Assembly: GCA_016793445.1 (NCBI GenBank)
Contig: JAEUME010000020.1
Span: forward strand, 1 to 64,000
Reading direction: 5' to 3'
DNA from: Hyphomicrobium sp.
GTDB taxonomy: Bacteria; Pseudomonadota; Alphaproteobacteria; Rhizobiales; Hyphomicrobiaceae
Length of the DNA stretch: 64,000 bases
Positions 52,029 to 60,959 of the stretch are shown here, in pieces. A model generated the notes under the pieces. The model ran no database searches. It saw only the letters and a list, made by a program, of their open reading frames with translations, and was not told the origin of the DNA. Both the position numbers and the translations under genes were made by a program. The number at the start of each line of letters is the position of its first letter. Within the stretch, counting starts at the first letter, position 1.

Positions 52029-52223
52029 ATCCAGCACATCGATTTTCTCATTTTGCCTATTTGTCATGGCGTGGCCTCATCGCCACTGCAAATTTATTAA
52101 AGTGATACGCGCGCCTTTTTGCGCCCGGAAAGCCAGATGCAGCCTCTAAAATGCCCTGGCAAACATTCCCTATCGCGAGCCAACGATTTCATAGGGCTCA
52201 GACATTTCCTGAAGGAGTAGATC

Positions 52224-52529
52224 ATGACGTCATTCAAGTGGATCGCCGTCGCCGCCATCGCCGTTGTCACTCCGATCGTTGCCGTCTCCGGCGCGCAGGC
52301 GGCTGGCAACTGCGTCTCAAAGGCAGCGGAAGGTACAGGTTCTGACGAGAAGGCCGCCAAGTTCCAGGTTTACGAAGCGCTGCTGCAGGCGACCGATTGG
52401 TCGACATGGGCCGCCTGGATGGCAAATGGAACAACGCCGGGCTACAAGGTCAATCCTGTGAAATATCGCTGCTCGAAAGGTGGGCTGGGCGTGACCTGCC
52501 GGGGCCAGACGACGATCTGCAAACTCTAA
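52224..52529 (+). CDS. Small secreted protein of unknown function A
   Basis: A 101-residue protein with signal peptide (1-~26, ..SGAQA|AGN). The mature part has Cys in NCVSKA, YRCSKGG, VTCRGQTTIC, four in all, enough for two disulfides. AAGGAG sits seven bases before the ATG. It lies 33 bp upstream of a second short secreted protein gene and may be in the same transcript. No family recognised. Confidence 0.8.
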   Translation: MTSFKWIAVAAIAVVTPIVAVSGAQAAGNCVSKAAEGTGSDEKAAKFQVYEALLQATDWSTWAAWMANGTTPGYKVNPVKYRCSKGGLGVTCRGQTTICKL

Positions 52530-52562
52530 GGCGTTCACACATTTCAAGAGGGGGAATTCGCA

Positions 52563-52820
52563 ATGAAAGCATGGAAAGTTATGGCATTGAGCGCGGCCGC
52601 GTTCGCCGCGGTTTCGACAACGGGGGCGCAAGCGGGTTGCGTGATGGCAGGTGGCGAAGCGACCATGATCACCGAGGATCTGGCGAAGTTCATGGCCGAA
52701 GCGGCTCTGAAGAATTCTATTGCCGCTCACGGCTGGAAAGCGGCTGGCCCGGTTGCGATGAAATGCGACGCGCCAAACGGGCTTCCGCATTGCATGGCGC
52801 GCCGCAAGGCCTGTAGCTGA
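52563..52820 (+). CDS. Small secreted protein of unknown function B
   Basis: An 85-residue protein with signal peptide (1-~24, ..TGAQA|GCVM). Like its neighbour it has four Cys (GCVMAGG, MKCDAP, HCMAR, KACS) at similar places, which suggests the two genes arose by duplication or belong to one loose family. GGGGG precedes the ATG. A terminator follows at 52922. Confidence 0.8.
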   Translation: MKAWKVMALSAAAFAAVSTTGAQAGCVMAGGEATMITEDLAKFMAEAALKNSIAAHGWKAAGPVAMKCDAPNGLPHCMARRKACS

Positions 52821-52921
52821 TTTCCGGAAGGCTTATTGACGTGTGGGACGCGTTCCAAAAAGCAATACGGATAACGCTGGGCGCTTAAAACCGCCAACAC
52901 ACCTGATGATGGACGCCAATG

Positions 52922-52956
52922 AAAAGGCCCGCCACATGACTGTAGCGGGCCTTTTC
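52922..52956 (+). terminator. Intrinsic terminator after the two secreted-protein genes
   Basis: AAAAGGCCCGC pairs with GCGGGCCTTTT around a 13-base loop, followed by CTATTCTTTC. The A- and T-tracts make it usable from both sides. Confidence 0.85.
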
Positions 52957-52966
52957 TATTCTTTCC

Positions 52967-52990
52967 GCTTTGCGGAAAAGTGAAGACCGG
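52967..52990 (+). repeat. Short dispersed GCTTTGCGGAAAAGTG motif, copy 2
   Basis: GCTTTGCGGAAAAGTG followed by AAGACCGG, differing in three bases from the copy at 38905. It sits between the terminator and the converging minus-strand gene. Confidence 0.7.
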
Positions 52991-53003
52991 CTCTAGAGAC
53001 GGC

Positions 53004-53297
53004 TTACCTTGCCATCATCGAGCGGATCAGGCCGATGATTGCCATCAGCACGCCGCCGCCAACGCCGCCGCTGGCGATCTGCGAGATGATGGCCATCGGG
53101 TCGAGACCGGCGGCGGCATCCGTCGCCATTGGCAGATTGAGCAGCGAGCCCAGAATCTGTCCGCCGAGACCGCCGCCGACGATTCCGGCGATCGAGTTGC
53201 CCAGTGTGCCCAGGCTGATGTTCTTGAACAGTGCGCCCGCGACATTGCCGCCAAGCGCGCCGCTGATCAGCTGGATTATAAGGGTAACGATGTCCAT
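53004..53297 (-). CDS. Small Gly-rich membrane protein
   Basis: A 97-residue protein starting MDIVTLIIQLISGALGGNVA, with repeated GG/GxG segments in hydrophobic helices (GNSIAGIVGGGLGGQILGSL, ASGGVGGGVLMAIIGLI), the look of a glycine-zipper. The ATG at 53297 has GGAGG eight bases upstream; the frame runs 62 codons further upstream through an unlikely region. Conserved short proteins of this kind occur in the order; function unknown. Confidence 0.7.
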   Translation of the reverse strand: MDIVTLIIQLISGALGGNVAGALFKNISLGTLGNSIAGIVGGGLGGQILGSLLNLPMATDAAAGLDPMAIISQIASGGVGGGVLMAIIGLIRSMMAR

Positions 53298-53389
53298 GCC
53301 ATTGCCTCCACGTGTTGTGTGGGCGGGATTTAGCGCAGCGATTTTGTTCGCTGTCGTACCCCTACCCTCTTCCCCTAAGTGTGCGTCAC

Positions 53390-53406
53390 TGTAACAGACC
53401 GTTACA
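53390..53406. promoter_or_regulatory. TGTAAC-N5-GTTACA dyad
   Basis: A perfect 6-bp inverted repeat with a five-base spacer in the divergent promoter region of the Gly-rich membrane protein and the secreted protein at 53667. It is about 93 bp from the former start and 260 bp from the latter. It looks like a site for a dimeric regulator, identity unknown. The rest of 53298-53666 shows nothing more. Confidence 0.45.
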
Positions 53407-53666
53407 ACCCGTGTCCGTCTGTGAACTGAAAGCAAGCCATTTAATTGGCGGGCGTGATCGCCAGGTAACAAATGGTGCTGCAAGCCTAGATAGCCCGCCT
53501 CTTTCTCGACTGTGGCTTTTTCGTCAATCGATCTTTCGAAGTTGTCGTTGTGGGCGTTTTTCCCGTGGCATGTGACCCATATCGACCGGCCGTGCCCTGT
53601 TCATGCCATAGGCCCTTGGCTATAGGTACGTGGGAAAATTCTCGTATGCTTGCCGGAGCTCGATAG

Positions 53667-54236
53667 ATGCGCAAATCGTTTCTTACCCTTTCTTGCGCGG
53701 CCATTGCCGCCGTCAGTCTCTCGTTTGCGGATGAGGCGTCTGCTGCCTGCACGCGGCTTGGCTTTTCGGTCAATGATTACGGCAAGGACGGTCCCACGCG
53801 CGACGCCAAGGAGCTTCTGGACAAGTACATCGCCAAGTGGGCAGGGGATAACGGCATTGCGAAATATACAACCGGCAAGAAGGATGTGACGTGCGAGCTG
53901 TTCCTCGACTTCGTCGTCTTCGACGAGTACACCTGCCGCGCTGAGGCCAGTGTGTGCTGGGACGGTGCGCCGGTGAAGGGCACGGGGCAGACGAGCGCGC
54001 TCAATGATGGCGCCGAGCCGGCGGCCAAACCAAAGGCCACGAAATCGGCAGCAAAAAAGGCCCCCGCGAAGATCGAGACGGGTTCGGTTGATACGCCGGC
54101 GGCAGCGGCGCCTGCAGCGCAGGAGCCAGCAGCCGTCGACAACAATGCCGAGGAGGCCCCCAACTCGAACGAAGTGACGAGCGGGGGCGCGGATTCGGCA
54201 TCCCCTTCGAGCGGCGACAGCCAAGCGACGCCCTGA
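53667..54236 (+). CDS. Secreted protein with a repetitive C-terminal tail
   Basis: A 189-residue protein: signal peptide 1-~26 (..ADEASA|ACTR), a compact domain (~28-110) with four Cys (ACTRLGF, VTCELFLDFVVF, YTCRAEASVCWDG), and an Ala/Lys/Pro tail from about 115 to the end. The ATG has GGAG upstream and a strong terminator follows. Family not recognised. Confidence 0.75.
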   Translation: MRKSFLTLSCAAIAAVSLSFADEASAACTRLGFSVNDYGKDGPTRDAKELLDKYIAKWAGDNGIAKYTTGKKDVTCELFLDFVVFDEYTCRAEASVCWDGAPVKGTGQTSALNDGAEPAAKPKATKSAAKKAPAKIETGSVDTPAAAAPAAQEPAAVDNNAEEAPNSNEVTSGGADSASPSSGDSQATP

Positions 54237-54266
54237 TTACAAGAGCGTCGAGCGTCTAAGTTTGGA

Positions 54267-54300
54267 GCCCCCGCGGAGCGCCGCGGGGGCTTTTGTCTTT
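54267..54300 (+). terminator. Intrinsic terminator after the secreted protein gene
   Basis: GCCCCCGCGG (54267-54276) pairs with CCGCGGGGGC (54281-54290) around AGCG, followed by TTTTGTCTTTT. A textbook terminator, between converging genes. Confidence 0.93.
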
Positions 54301-54329
54301 TGCGCCTGACGTGGCAGAAAGGGGTCTGA

Positions 54330-55133
54330 TCAGCTCTTCGATTTGACGAGGAAATCGAGCCGCAAACGGTGCCGATCATCCGTTATGAAGTGCACGATCA
54401 CCAGTCCGGACGTCAGAACGGCGATCGCGGTCGCGCCCGCAATAAGAAACATGATCAGGATTTGATACTTCGCGGCTTCCACCGGATCGATGCCTGCCAA
54501 GATCTGCCCCGTCATCATGCCGGGCAGTGCGACGATGCCCGCTGCGGCCATGGAGTTCAGAACCGGCATCAAGCCCGTGCGCATCGCTTGGCGTAGGATG
54601 TCCTGGAACGCCTCGAGACGCGTTGCGCCGAGCGCGAGGCGGGCCTCGATGATGGCGCGCTCACGTTCTGCCGTCGAAGTCAGCGTGTCGAGAACGAGCG
54701 CCACGCCAGAGAGGGTGTTGCCCGCCAGCATTCCCAGGATCGGAAGCAGGAAACGCGGCGCGTACCACGGGCTTGGCTGGATGACGGCGAGCGCCAGCAG
54801 CGTGGTCGCCAGGCCCGACAGGAAGGCAGGGCTTGCGCTGAGAAGCAGCGGGACCCAAGCCTTCAGCCGGTACTGCTGACGCATGATGATTTCAGCAAGC
54901 GCTCCGGTCGCCATGACCGCAGCAAATCCGATGGTCCACAGGGGCGAGACCTGCTGGAAGATGAAGCGGAGCACGAGCGCAACGGCGGCGAGCTGTACGA
55001 TCATGCGCAACGATGCCAGCGCCAGGCTCTTTTCCAGTCTCAGACGATAAGCAAACGAGATCGCGCCATTGAGTAGGACGAGCGCTGCGGCGATGCTGAG
55101 GTCCGTCAAGGAGAGTGGCACATAGGAGGTCAT
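54330..55133 (-). CDS. fetB: ABC transporter permease FetB (metal export)
   Basis: A 267-residue inner-membrane protein with about seven helices, of the FetB/YbbM family that in E. coli works with FetA to export iron and improve oxidative-stress resistance. Seen: ALALASLRMIVQLAAVALVLRF-type start region, RERAIIEARLALGATRLEAF, and ALPGMMTGQILAGIDPVEAAKYQ. ATG at 55133, two bases after the fetA stop; tightly coupled. Confidence 0.92.
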   Translation of the reverse strand: MTSYVPLSLTDLSIAAALVLLNGAISFAYRLRLEKSLALASLRMIVQLAAVALVLRFIFQQVSPLWTIGFAAVMATGALAEIIMRQQYRLKAWVPLLLSASPAFLSGLATTLLALAVIQPSPWYAPRFLLPILGMLAGNTLSGVALVLDTLTSTAERERAIIEARLALGATRLEAFQDILRQAMRTGLMPVLNSMAAAGIVALPGMMTGQILAGIDPVEAAKYQILIMFLIAGATAIAVLTSGLVIVHFITDDRHRLRLDFLVKSKS

Positions 55134-55135
55134 GG

Positions 55136-55810
55136 CTATGTACCGCCTTGGCTGCGTGGCGGGGCGGACGGTGGGCTGACAGCCATAGAAGCGAGCGCTC
55201 GCCGGGCCGGCATTCCGGTGATGGGGGCCAGCTGGAGGCGCGCGTGGCCGAGGCGGGAGACAGGATTATCGTTGTGCGCCGTTATGATGAGCGTGCGGCC
55301 GGCGAGGAGTTGAAAGCGCAGCAACTCCGAAACGAGCGCCGCAGTTGGTATGTCAAGCGCGGAGACCGGCTCGTCGAGCAGCAGCACGGCGGGCTCGTCC
55401 GCGATGCTGCGCACCAGTGCCAATCGCTGGCGCTCTCCCGTTGAGAGAGAGGCCACGGGTTTGTCGAGAAGCGCAGGCGCCAAGCCGAGCGATGTCAAAA
55501 GGCGCGCGATGCGGTCCTGGGCGGCTTTGTCCTCGTTGAGCGCGAATGCGCCTTGCGGAGTTTCGGTCCACCACTGCGGTTCCGCCGACAGATAGCGCAC
55601 CTTCTTGCGCCACTGCGGCCCGGTCATTTCGTTGCGCTCCGCACCGTTGAGGAAGACATGGCCGCTGGCGAGATCAAGGTCGGCTATGGCGCGCAGCAGG
55701 CGCGTCTTGCCGGACCCGGACGGGCCTTCCACGATGAGGCATTCGCCGTCGCCAACGGTGAACGTCAATGGCGGAAGCGGCGCGGTCTTGAGCTGGTCGA
55801 TGCGAAGCAA
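55136..55810 (-). CDS. fetA: ABC transporter ATP-binding protein FetA
   Basis: A 224-residue nucleotide-binding subunit, partner of FetB. Walker A is GPSGSGKTR (29-37), signature LSTGERQRLALVR, Walker B LLLDEPVSALD, and H-loop IITAHND. The start is TTG at 55810 with GAGGA a few bases upstream. The C-terminal ~25 residues are Pro/Ala-rich. Confidence 0.92.
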   Translation of the reverse strand: MLRIDQLKTAPLPPLTFTVGDGECLIVEGPSGSGKTRLLRAIADLDLASGHVFLNGAERNEMTGPQWRKKVRYLSAEPQWWTETPQGAFALNEDKAAQDRIARLLTSLGLAPALLDKPVASLSTGERQRLALVRSIADEPAVLLLDEPVSALDIPTAALVSELLRFQLLAGRTLIITAHNDNPVSRLGHARLQLAPITGMPARRALASMAVSPPSAPPRSQGGT

Positions 55811-55908
55811 AAGAAATCCTCAAGTCGAAGCCTGAAAGGCTTACGCCGAGGATTAGCAGGCGTCGTGACGAAGGGCCAGACGCCACGATAGCATGGCGGT
55901 TGGAAACC

Positions 55909-56277
55909 TCAGGCCGCGACCTGAATCTCGTGCAGCTTCATCTCGATGATCTCGCGATTGAAGGGCTTGAGCAGATAATCGTCTGCGCCCGCCTTGAAGG
56001 CGCGGGTGACATCGGGAATGTCGTTTTCTGTCACCAGGTAGATGATGTACGGGCGGTTTTCGACGCGCTCGCGGCGCAGCTTCTGGATCAGCTCATGGCT
56101 GTTTGCGCCCGGCAGAATCCAGTCCACGAGAATGAAGTCGGGAGGGTCGCTGCGTGCGCGCTCCAGCGTCTCGGGACCGGTTTCGGCTTCGCTCACCCGA
56201 AAGCCGAGGCTTTCAAAAATGAGACGGCCGAATTTGCGGATGATCGGAGAGTCGTCGACGATCAGGATATGCTTCAT
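55909..56277 (-). CDS. Single-domain response regulator
   Basis: A 122-residue CheY-like receiver: MKHILIVDDSPIIRKFGRLI with acidic Asp8/Asp9, phosphoacceptor Asp52 in LVDWILPG, Thr83 in LVTENDI and Lys104 in LLKPF. There is no output domain. Its position next to chpT suggests a role in the CckA-ChpT phosphorelay or chemotaxis, by association only. ATG at 56277. Confidence 0.9.
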   Translation of the reverse strand: MKHILIVDDSPIIRKFGRLIFESLGFRVSEAETGPETLERARSDPPDFILVDWILPGANSHELIQKLRRERVENRPYIIYLVTENDIPDVTRAFKAGADDYLLKPFNREIIEMKLHEIQVAA

Positions 56278-56393
56278 GGCGCGGTTTAGGGCTCGGGCTT
56301 GTCGCAAGGGATGGCGCAGGCCTGTTCACGTGGGCCGCGCCAGTCGAAGAGACTGTGCCCGCCAAAATCCTAATGTGCCCTTAATCGGTGACG

Positions 56394-56431
56394 CAAAACG
56401 CGCAAATCAGGTGGCTGACAAGCGCGTTTTG
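56394..56431. terminator. Inverted repeat, possible terminator
   Basis: CAAAACGCGC (56394-56403) pairs with GCGCGTTTTG (56422-56431) around an 18-base loop, between chpT and the response regulator gene on the minus strand. It could end the chpT transcript; the T-tract is short. Confidence 0.45.
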
Positions 56432-56474
56432 CCGGAAAGATCGCAAGAAAATGGCGTTACGTAGCGGCGTGGGG

Positions 56475-57122
56475 TCACCCTTGCGGTTTGGCCACGAGCA
56501 GGATGTCAGCCCCGTCCTTGAGAATCTCCAGCCGCATATGGGCCGTCTGCGCGATTCTGTACGTGTAGTAGGCCTGAATGCTCATGGCATCGAGGGGGGG
56601 AGGGTTGCCCGCTACGAAGTCCGTCAGATATTGCGGCGGACGCGCCCCGTTGCCCCGGCAGCGCAGCAGAAAGCTGGGCGTCTCGAATGATCCGCCCAAG
56701 GCAACGTCGATCTCGCCGCCCTTGGGCAGTGCAGTGACGGATGACGCCACCAGATTGAGCAACAGCTTGACCTTGTCCTTGCCCATATGCCCGGGCGCGC
56801 CGCGCCAGACGAGCTTGTGCTTGCCCTGGGTGATGCCGACGAAGCCGCGGGAAATCTGCTCGGCCGTTCCCAAGTCGATCATCGAGCCGGCAGAGCCAGC
56901 GGCGCCAAAGGCAAAACGTGCGAATTGCAGGCGGGCGGAGGCCTGTTCCGTCACATTCCTGATCACCGTGAGTGCGTAGGACTTGGCTTGGGCGTCTTCA
57001 TCCTCATCGAGGATTTCCAGGCCATTGTAGATGGCGCCCACTGGGTTGATCACATCATGGCAAATCTTGCTCGAAATGAGCGCGGCCAATTCCAGGTCGC
57101 TAGGGACAACGCGGGTGTTCAT
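56475..57122 (-). CDS. chpT: Histidine phosphotransferase ChpT
   Basis: Passes phosphate from the hybrid kinase CckA to CtrA and CpdR, the alphaproteobacterial cell-cycle phosphorelay. The 215-residue protein has ALISSKICHDVINPVGAIYN with the phosphorylated His22, followed by a degenerate ATPase-like domain typical of ChpT. The start at 57122 has GGAA upstream; a long open extension upstream is not conserved. The neighbouring receiver gene is a common companion. Confidence 0.92.
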   Translation of the reverse strand: MNTRVVPSDLELAALISSKICHDVINPVGAIYNGLEILDEDEDAQAKSYALTVIRNVTEQASARLQFARFAFGAAGSAGSMIDLGTAEQISRGFVGITQGKHKLVWRGAPGHMGKDKVKLLLNLVASSVTALPKGGEIDVALGGSFETPSFLLRCRGNGARPPQYLTDFVAGNPPPLDAMSIQAYYTYRIAQTAHMRLEILKDGADILLVAKPQG

Positions 57123-57481
57123 TGCAATTCCATTCGTCAAAAGGGTGTCTGGTCTGGCGGCCAGGACCATGACGGAAAGCGGCAGCTCAAGCGCGACAGC
57201 ACGACGCGAGCACACGGGGCCGCTTGCAAATGGCCAGTATGCACTGATACATGCGCCGCAAGCGACTTGCCAAGCCCTTGCCGTCCTGCCCGGCCCGGCC
57301 CCGGTCGATCTAGGGCGTGATGAGCTATTGCGGCCACGGTCCCAGATAGCGTGGCCCTGGCAAGTGTACCGCCTGCGCCGTTGGCGTTCGGATTTCATGC
57401 GGGCACGTTGGCTTGTCCGTTTGCAGCGGAGCTTGCGAACACAGGCCCGGCAGCCGCAACAATGCAAGATTTAGGAGACCG

Positions 57482-58339
57482 ATGGCCGCCTTCGACGCCG
57501 ATTCGCTGATAGCCGGTCTGCTTCCAGCCGTTCTGGAAGCGGCTCGTGCCGAGTTGCGGCATTTTTCGGCAGGCGTCACCGTTCTCTCCAAGCCCGACGC
57601 GTCGCCTGTCACGGCGGCCGACCACGAGGCAGAAGGAATTCTGCTGACCTGCCTGGCGCGTCACTGGAGCAAGGTCCCCGTTATCGCGGAGGAACTGGCA
57701 GCCGCCGGCGGCCTTCCTTCCGAGCAGGGCGATTTCTTCTTGGTTGACGCGCTCGATGGGACGCGCCACTTCATTCGCGGCAAACCGGAGTTTTCTATAA
57801 ACATCGCGCTCGTGCACGCAAGAAGGCCGGTGTTCGGCCTGATCTATGTTCCCCCCCGCGGCGTATTGTACGCGACGCGTTCCGACGGAGGTGCCTACCG
57901 CGCAGTTCTGCCTGCCAATGCCGATGCCCCTGCAAGTCTCAGTGAGATCAAGCCAGAACGCCTGCATACGAGACCGGCCGATCGGGCGCGTCTTGTCGCG
58001 TTCAACAGCCGGACGACCGGGGGAGCGAGTTCGGAATTCCTGGCGGCGCTCGACGTGCAGGAGGCCCGCCCGTTGGGGTCATCTGAAAAGTTCTGCCTCA
58101 TCGCGGCAGGCGAGGGCGATCTTTATGCGCGTTTCGGGCCGACCTACGAGTGGGATACGGCGGCGGGCCAGGCAATTCTGGAAGCGGCGGGAGGTTCGGT
58201 CACGACCATTGACGGCGATGCGATGGTCTATGGCAAAAGCGCCGAGAGCTATCTGAACACCAGTTTCGTTGCGTGGGGTGGTCCGCCTTTGCTGACGGGG
58301 TTCAGGCGTTCAAAACCGGTATCCAAGGCAGGCGGTTGA
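57482..58339 (+). CDS. cysQ: 3'(2'),5'-bisphosphate nucleotidase
   Basis: Hydrolyses PAP to AMP (sulfate assimilation) as an inositol-monophosphatase superfamily enzyme. The 285-residue protein has PVTAADHEAEGILL, VIAEE with two metal-binding Glu, DALDGTRHFI (usual D-P-L-D-G-T-x-E-F-I; Ala replaces Pro and His replaces Glu), and the second-metal motif YEWDTAAGQAILEA. TAGGAGA sits five bases before ATG 57482. Inositol phosphatase activity cannot be ruled out. Divergent from chpT. Confidence 0.92.
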   Translation: MAAFDADSLIAGLLPAVLEAARAELRHFSAGVTVLSKPDASPVTAADHEAEGILLTCLARHWSKVPVIAEELAAAGGLPSEQGDFFLVDALDGTRHFIRGKPEFSINIALVHARRPVFGLIYVPPRGVLYATRSDGGAYRAVLPANADAPASLSEIKPERLHTRPADRARLVAFNSRTTGGASSEFLAALDVQEARPLGSSEKFCLIAAGEGDLYARFGPTYEWDTAAGQAILEAAGGSVTTIDGDAMVYGKSAESYLNTSFVAWGGPPLLTGFRRSKPVSKAGG

Positions 58340-58564
58340 GACGCTCCCGCGTCTTCTCAGCCTTACAAGTGCTGCCACATCTGTTGAGTGGAGCCAGGAA
58401 TAGGCACTTTTTCCCGCTTTTCGGCCACACTTTGGCAAAACTATCCAGCGATTCTAAGCCGAATCGGACTGTACCGGTTCTGCCGCCCTCAACGTTTGGG
58501 GGTTCACCCGGAAAGCGGCACCGGCCAGCCATCCCGCCAAGTGGGACCAACGAGGGATTCGAAC

Positions 58565-59428
58565 ATGATCGAGGTGTGCTTCCCGCGCCGCTGGAGGTTC
58601 GCTCTGGCCAGCGTGCTGATGGCCACGCTTCCGCATGCAGCTTTCGCCGCCAACGACGCCTATTCGCCCTCTGACTCGGGCGGCTATGGCGACGCCGGGC
58701 GGGTTGACGACTCCTACCGCCCCGACGAGATCAAGCCGGCACCATCCGAGACCTACGAGCCGGTGCGGCCATTGGATGGCAGCCGCCGCGATGGCTACGA
58801 TGCTGGCGGCGGCGCGAATGCGGCGCCCCCGGCCTATGACAGCGGCGGCTATGGCGAGCCTTACTCCGCGCCTTCGGCTAAGAGCGAGCACTATGAACCC
58901 GTTCCCCCGCCAAGCGATGGCGGACCGCCCGAAGAGGGCAGCGGACGCTATTATTCGCAGAGTGAAATCGTCAATACCGGTCACGGCTTCTTCGGAACGG
59001 TCTCTAAGGAGCTGGGGCAAGCCGTTGAATGGGCGTTCCAAAAGGCGGGACGCCCCAACGGCTATATTCTGGGTGAGGATGCCGGAGGTGCACTTATCGC
59101 CGGTCTGCGCTACGGCGAAGGAACGCTGTACACCAAAGACGCCGGCAACCACAAAGTCTATTGGCAGGGACCGACACTTGGCTATGACGTGGGCGCGGAA
59201 GGGTCGAAGGTGATGGTCCTTGTCTACAACCTTGAGGACCCGTCTCAGATTTATGATCGCTTTGGCGGTGTTCAGGGCGCGGCATATCTGGTTGGTGGTG
59301 TCGGCGTGCAGTTTCAAAAATCGGGCAACGTGACCTTGGCGCCTATCCGTTCGGGAATCGGCGTGCGCTTAGGTGCCAACGTGGGTTATTTGAAGTATAC
59401 GCGTAACCCGACTTGGAACCCGTTTTGA
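58565..59428 (+). CDS. eipA: EipA-family (DUF1134) envelope integrity protein
   Basis: A 287-residue exported protein. Signal peptide 1-~28 (..HAAFA|AND); a Pro/Gly/Asp/Tyr-rich repetitive linker to ~115; the DUF1134 domain ~130-287 ending DRFGGVQGAAYLVGGVGVQF, IRSGIGVRLGANVGYLKYTR and PTWNPF. In Brucella EipA is a periplasmic beta-barrel protein needed for envelope integrity and controlled by CtrA; chpT nearby agrees with this. ATG 58565 with GAGGGA upstream; the open frame before it is not conserved-looking. Confidence 0.9.
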   Translation: MIEVCFPRRWRFALASVLMATLPHAAFAANDAYSPSDSGGYGDAGRVDDSYRPDEIKPAPSETYEPVRPLDGSRRDGYDAGGGANAAPPAYDSGGYGEPYSAPSAKSEHYEPVPPPSDGGPPEEGSGRYYSQSEIVNTGHGFFGTVSKELGQAVEWAFQKAGRPNGYILGEDAGGALIAGLRYGEGTLYTKDAGNHKVYWQGPTLGYDVGAEGSKVMVLVYNLEDPSQIYDRFGGVQGAAYLVGGVGVQFQKSGNVTLAPIRSGIGVRLGANVGYLKYTRNPTWNPF

Positions 59429-59519
59429 GTCGGCGCTTTGATCAACGGCTTTTAGCCGGACGTGTGTTTCGCCCGGCTGGCTTTTGTCGTCGCGTCGCCT
59501 ATGTGCCAGGAACAGGCCA

Positions 59520-60920
59520 TTGATCACAGTTTACAACGCCATGCTGATTGTTCTCGGCACGCTGCTGGCGGCGTTGGCGGTGCTGCTTCTGCTGCCGGCC
59601 TACCGGCGGCGCGTGGAGCGCTTCACGACGGAACGCATCAAACGTGCCTTGCCGCTCACCGAAAGCGAGATCCGGGCCGACAAGGATCGCATCCGCGCCG
59701 AGTACGCGACCGAGATCCACAAGCTCGAAATGAAGCTGGAGGATGCCACGCTTGCGGACGCCCGCCAGAGCGTCGAAATCAACCGGCGCGATGCCCGCAT
59801 CAGTGAACTCGAGAACCTGTTGCAATCCCAGAAAACCAACGTTGAAGAGCATCAGAACGCGCGCCGCGTACTCGAGCAGACCATTCTCGACCGCCTGCCC
59901 AAGGTCGAGGCACGGCTGGGTGAGGCGCGACGCATGCTGCTTCAGCGTGATGGCGAGATCGCTTCCTTGGTCCAGACCGGCGCACGCCAGACGGAAGCGC
60001 TGGAACAGGCCAGCCAGATCAACGTGCAACTGACGAAAGAGGCGCAGCGTCTGCGGGCGGCGTTGAATACGCGCGCGGCGCGCAACCGCGAGGCCATCGG
60101 CGATCCGCGCTTTGATGGCGAGGTGGCGCTGCGCACGGAGATCGAAGCATTGCGTGCGAAGGCGCAGGACCAAGCTCAGATGATCGAGAAGCTGCTGGCC
60201 GCCGCGGCGAAGAAAGACAGTGATGAGGCCGAAGGCAATGACGAGGCCGCCGGGCAAGCATCCGAAGTCGCGCGCCTCAAGTCCGAACTCGCCAAGACCG
60301 AAGCAGACCTGCTTGCGCTGAAATCGGAGTCGTCAAACACGCAAAGCATGGCTGCTCTGGAAGACGAGAACCGCGAGCAGTTGTCGGAGATCGCGCGCCT
60401 GATGGCGCAGCTACGCACCTACGAGCAAGCCGCCAACACACGTGAAGAGGCGGACGCCTTATCGGCCAAGGCCGAAATCAGTGGGCTTCAAGCTCAAGTG
60501 GAAGAGCAAAAGCACACCATCGAGGCACTACGGGCCGAGGTTGCCGCGGGCACCGAGCGGCTTGCCCGGCAGGCACAGCACTTCCGTGAGGAGATGCATC
60601 GCCTCAGTGTGCAGACTTCTGAAGGCGATAAGGCGCCCGGTCATAATACCGCCGAGACGCCGCGTCGCCCCTTGGCCGAGCGTATCGTGCAACCGCGCGT
60701 GCCGGGTCGAAGTTCGGAAGCAAGTGTGGAAGCCGTGCGTCCAGCCGGCAATTCCAACGTCAACGGCGAAGCACCCCCGCAACGAACCGCACACCTCAAA
60801 GCAGTCGGCGGCGCGGGCGAGGCATCCGCTGGCGATGCCAAGGGCGAGAAGGCCGCCTCCACCCCACCGCGCCGGACCCGTCTCTTGGAGCGTATCTCCA
60901 ATATCGATAAGTCTGGTTGA
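59520..60920 (+). CDS. Coiled-coil membrane-anchored protein of unknown function
   Basis: A ~466-residue protein with an N-terminal helix (about 8-24, LIVLGTLLAALAVLLLLPAY), a long Glu/Ala/Arg-rich coiled coil from ~50 to ~390, and a Pro/Ser/Ala-rich tail. Start chosen is TTG 59520 with AGGAAC upstream, because ITVYNAM.. is the expected N-terminus; ATG 59541 would give a slightly shorter protein. Conserved in the order next to eipA in my recollection, without known function. An RmuC-like or YhcB-like role is possible. Confidence 0.75.
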   Translation: MITVYNAMLIVLGTLLAALAVLLLLPAYRRRVERFTTERIKRALPLTESEIRADKDRIRAEYATEIHKLEMKLEDATLADARQSVEINRRDARISELENLLQSQKTNVEEHQNARRVLEQTILDRLPKVEARLGEARRMLLQRDGEIASLVQTGARQTEALEQASQINVQLTKEAQRLRAALNTRAARNREAIGDPRFDGEVALRTEIEALRAKAQDQAQMIEKLLAAAAKKDSDEAEGNDEAAGQASEVARLKSELAKTEADLLALKSESSNTQSMAALEDENREQLSEIARLMAQLRTYEQAANTREEADALSAKAEISGLQAQVEEQKHTIEALRAEVAAGTERLARQAQHFREEMHRLSVQTSEGDKAPGHNTAETPRRPLAERIVQPRVPGRSSEASVEAVRPAGNSNVNGEAPPQRTAHLKAVGGAGEASAGDAKGEKAASTPPRRTRLLERISNIDKSG

Positions 60921-60959
60921 ATTTCGGCTCGACGCCTCAGCCTGCGCAGAGCGCCGTTG

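Noticed and set aside
58545..58567. tRNA-like GGGATTCGAAC near the eipA start
   Set aside because: No acceptor or anticodon stem surrounds it; this is just the eipA ribosome-site region.
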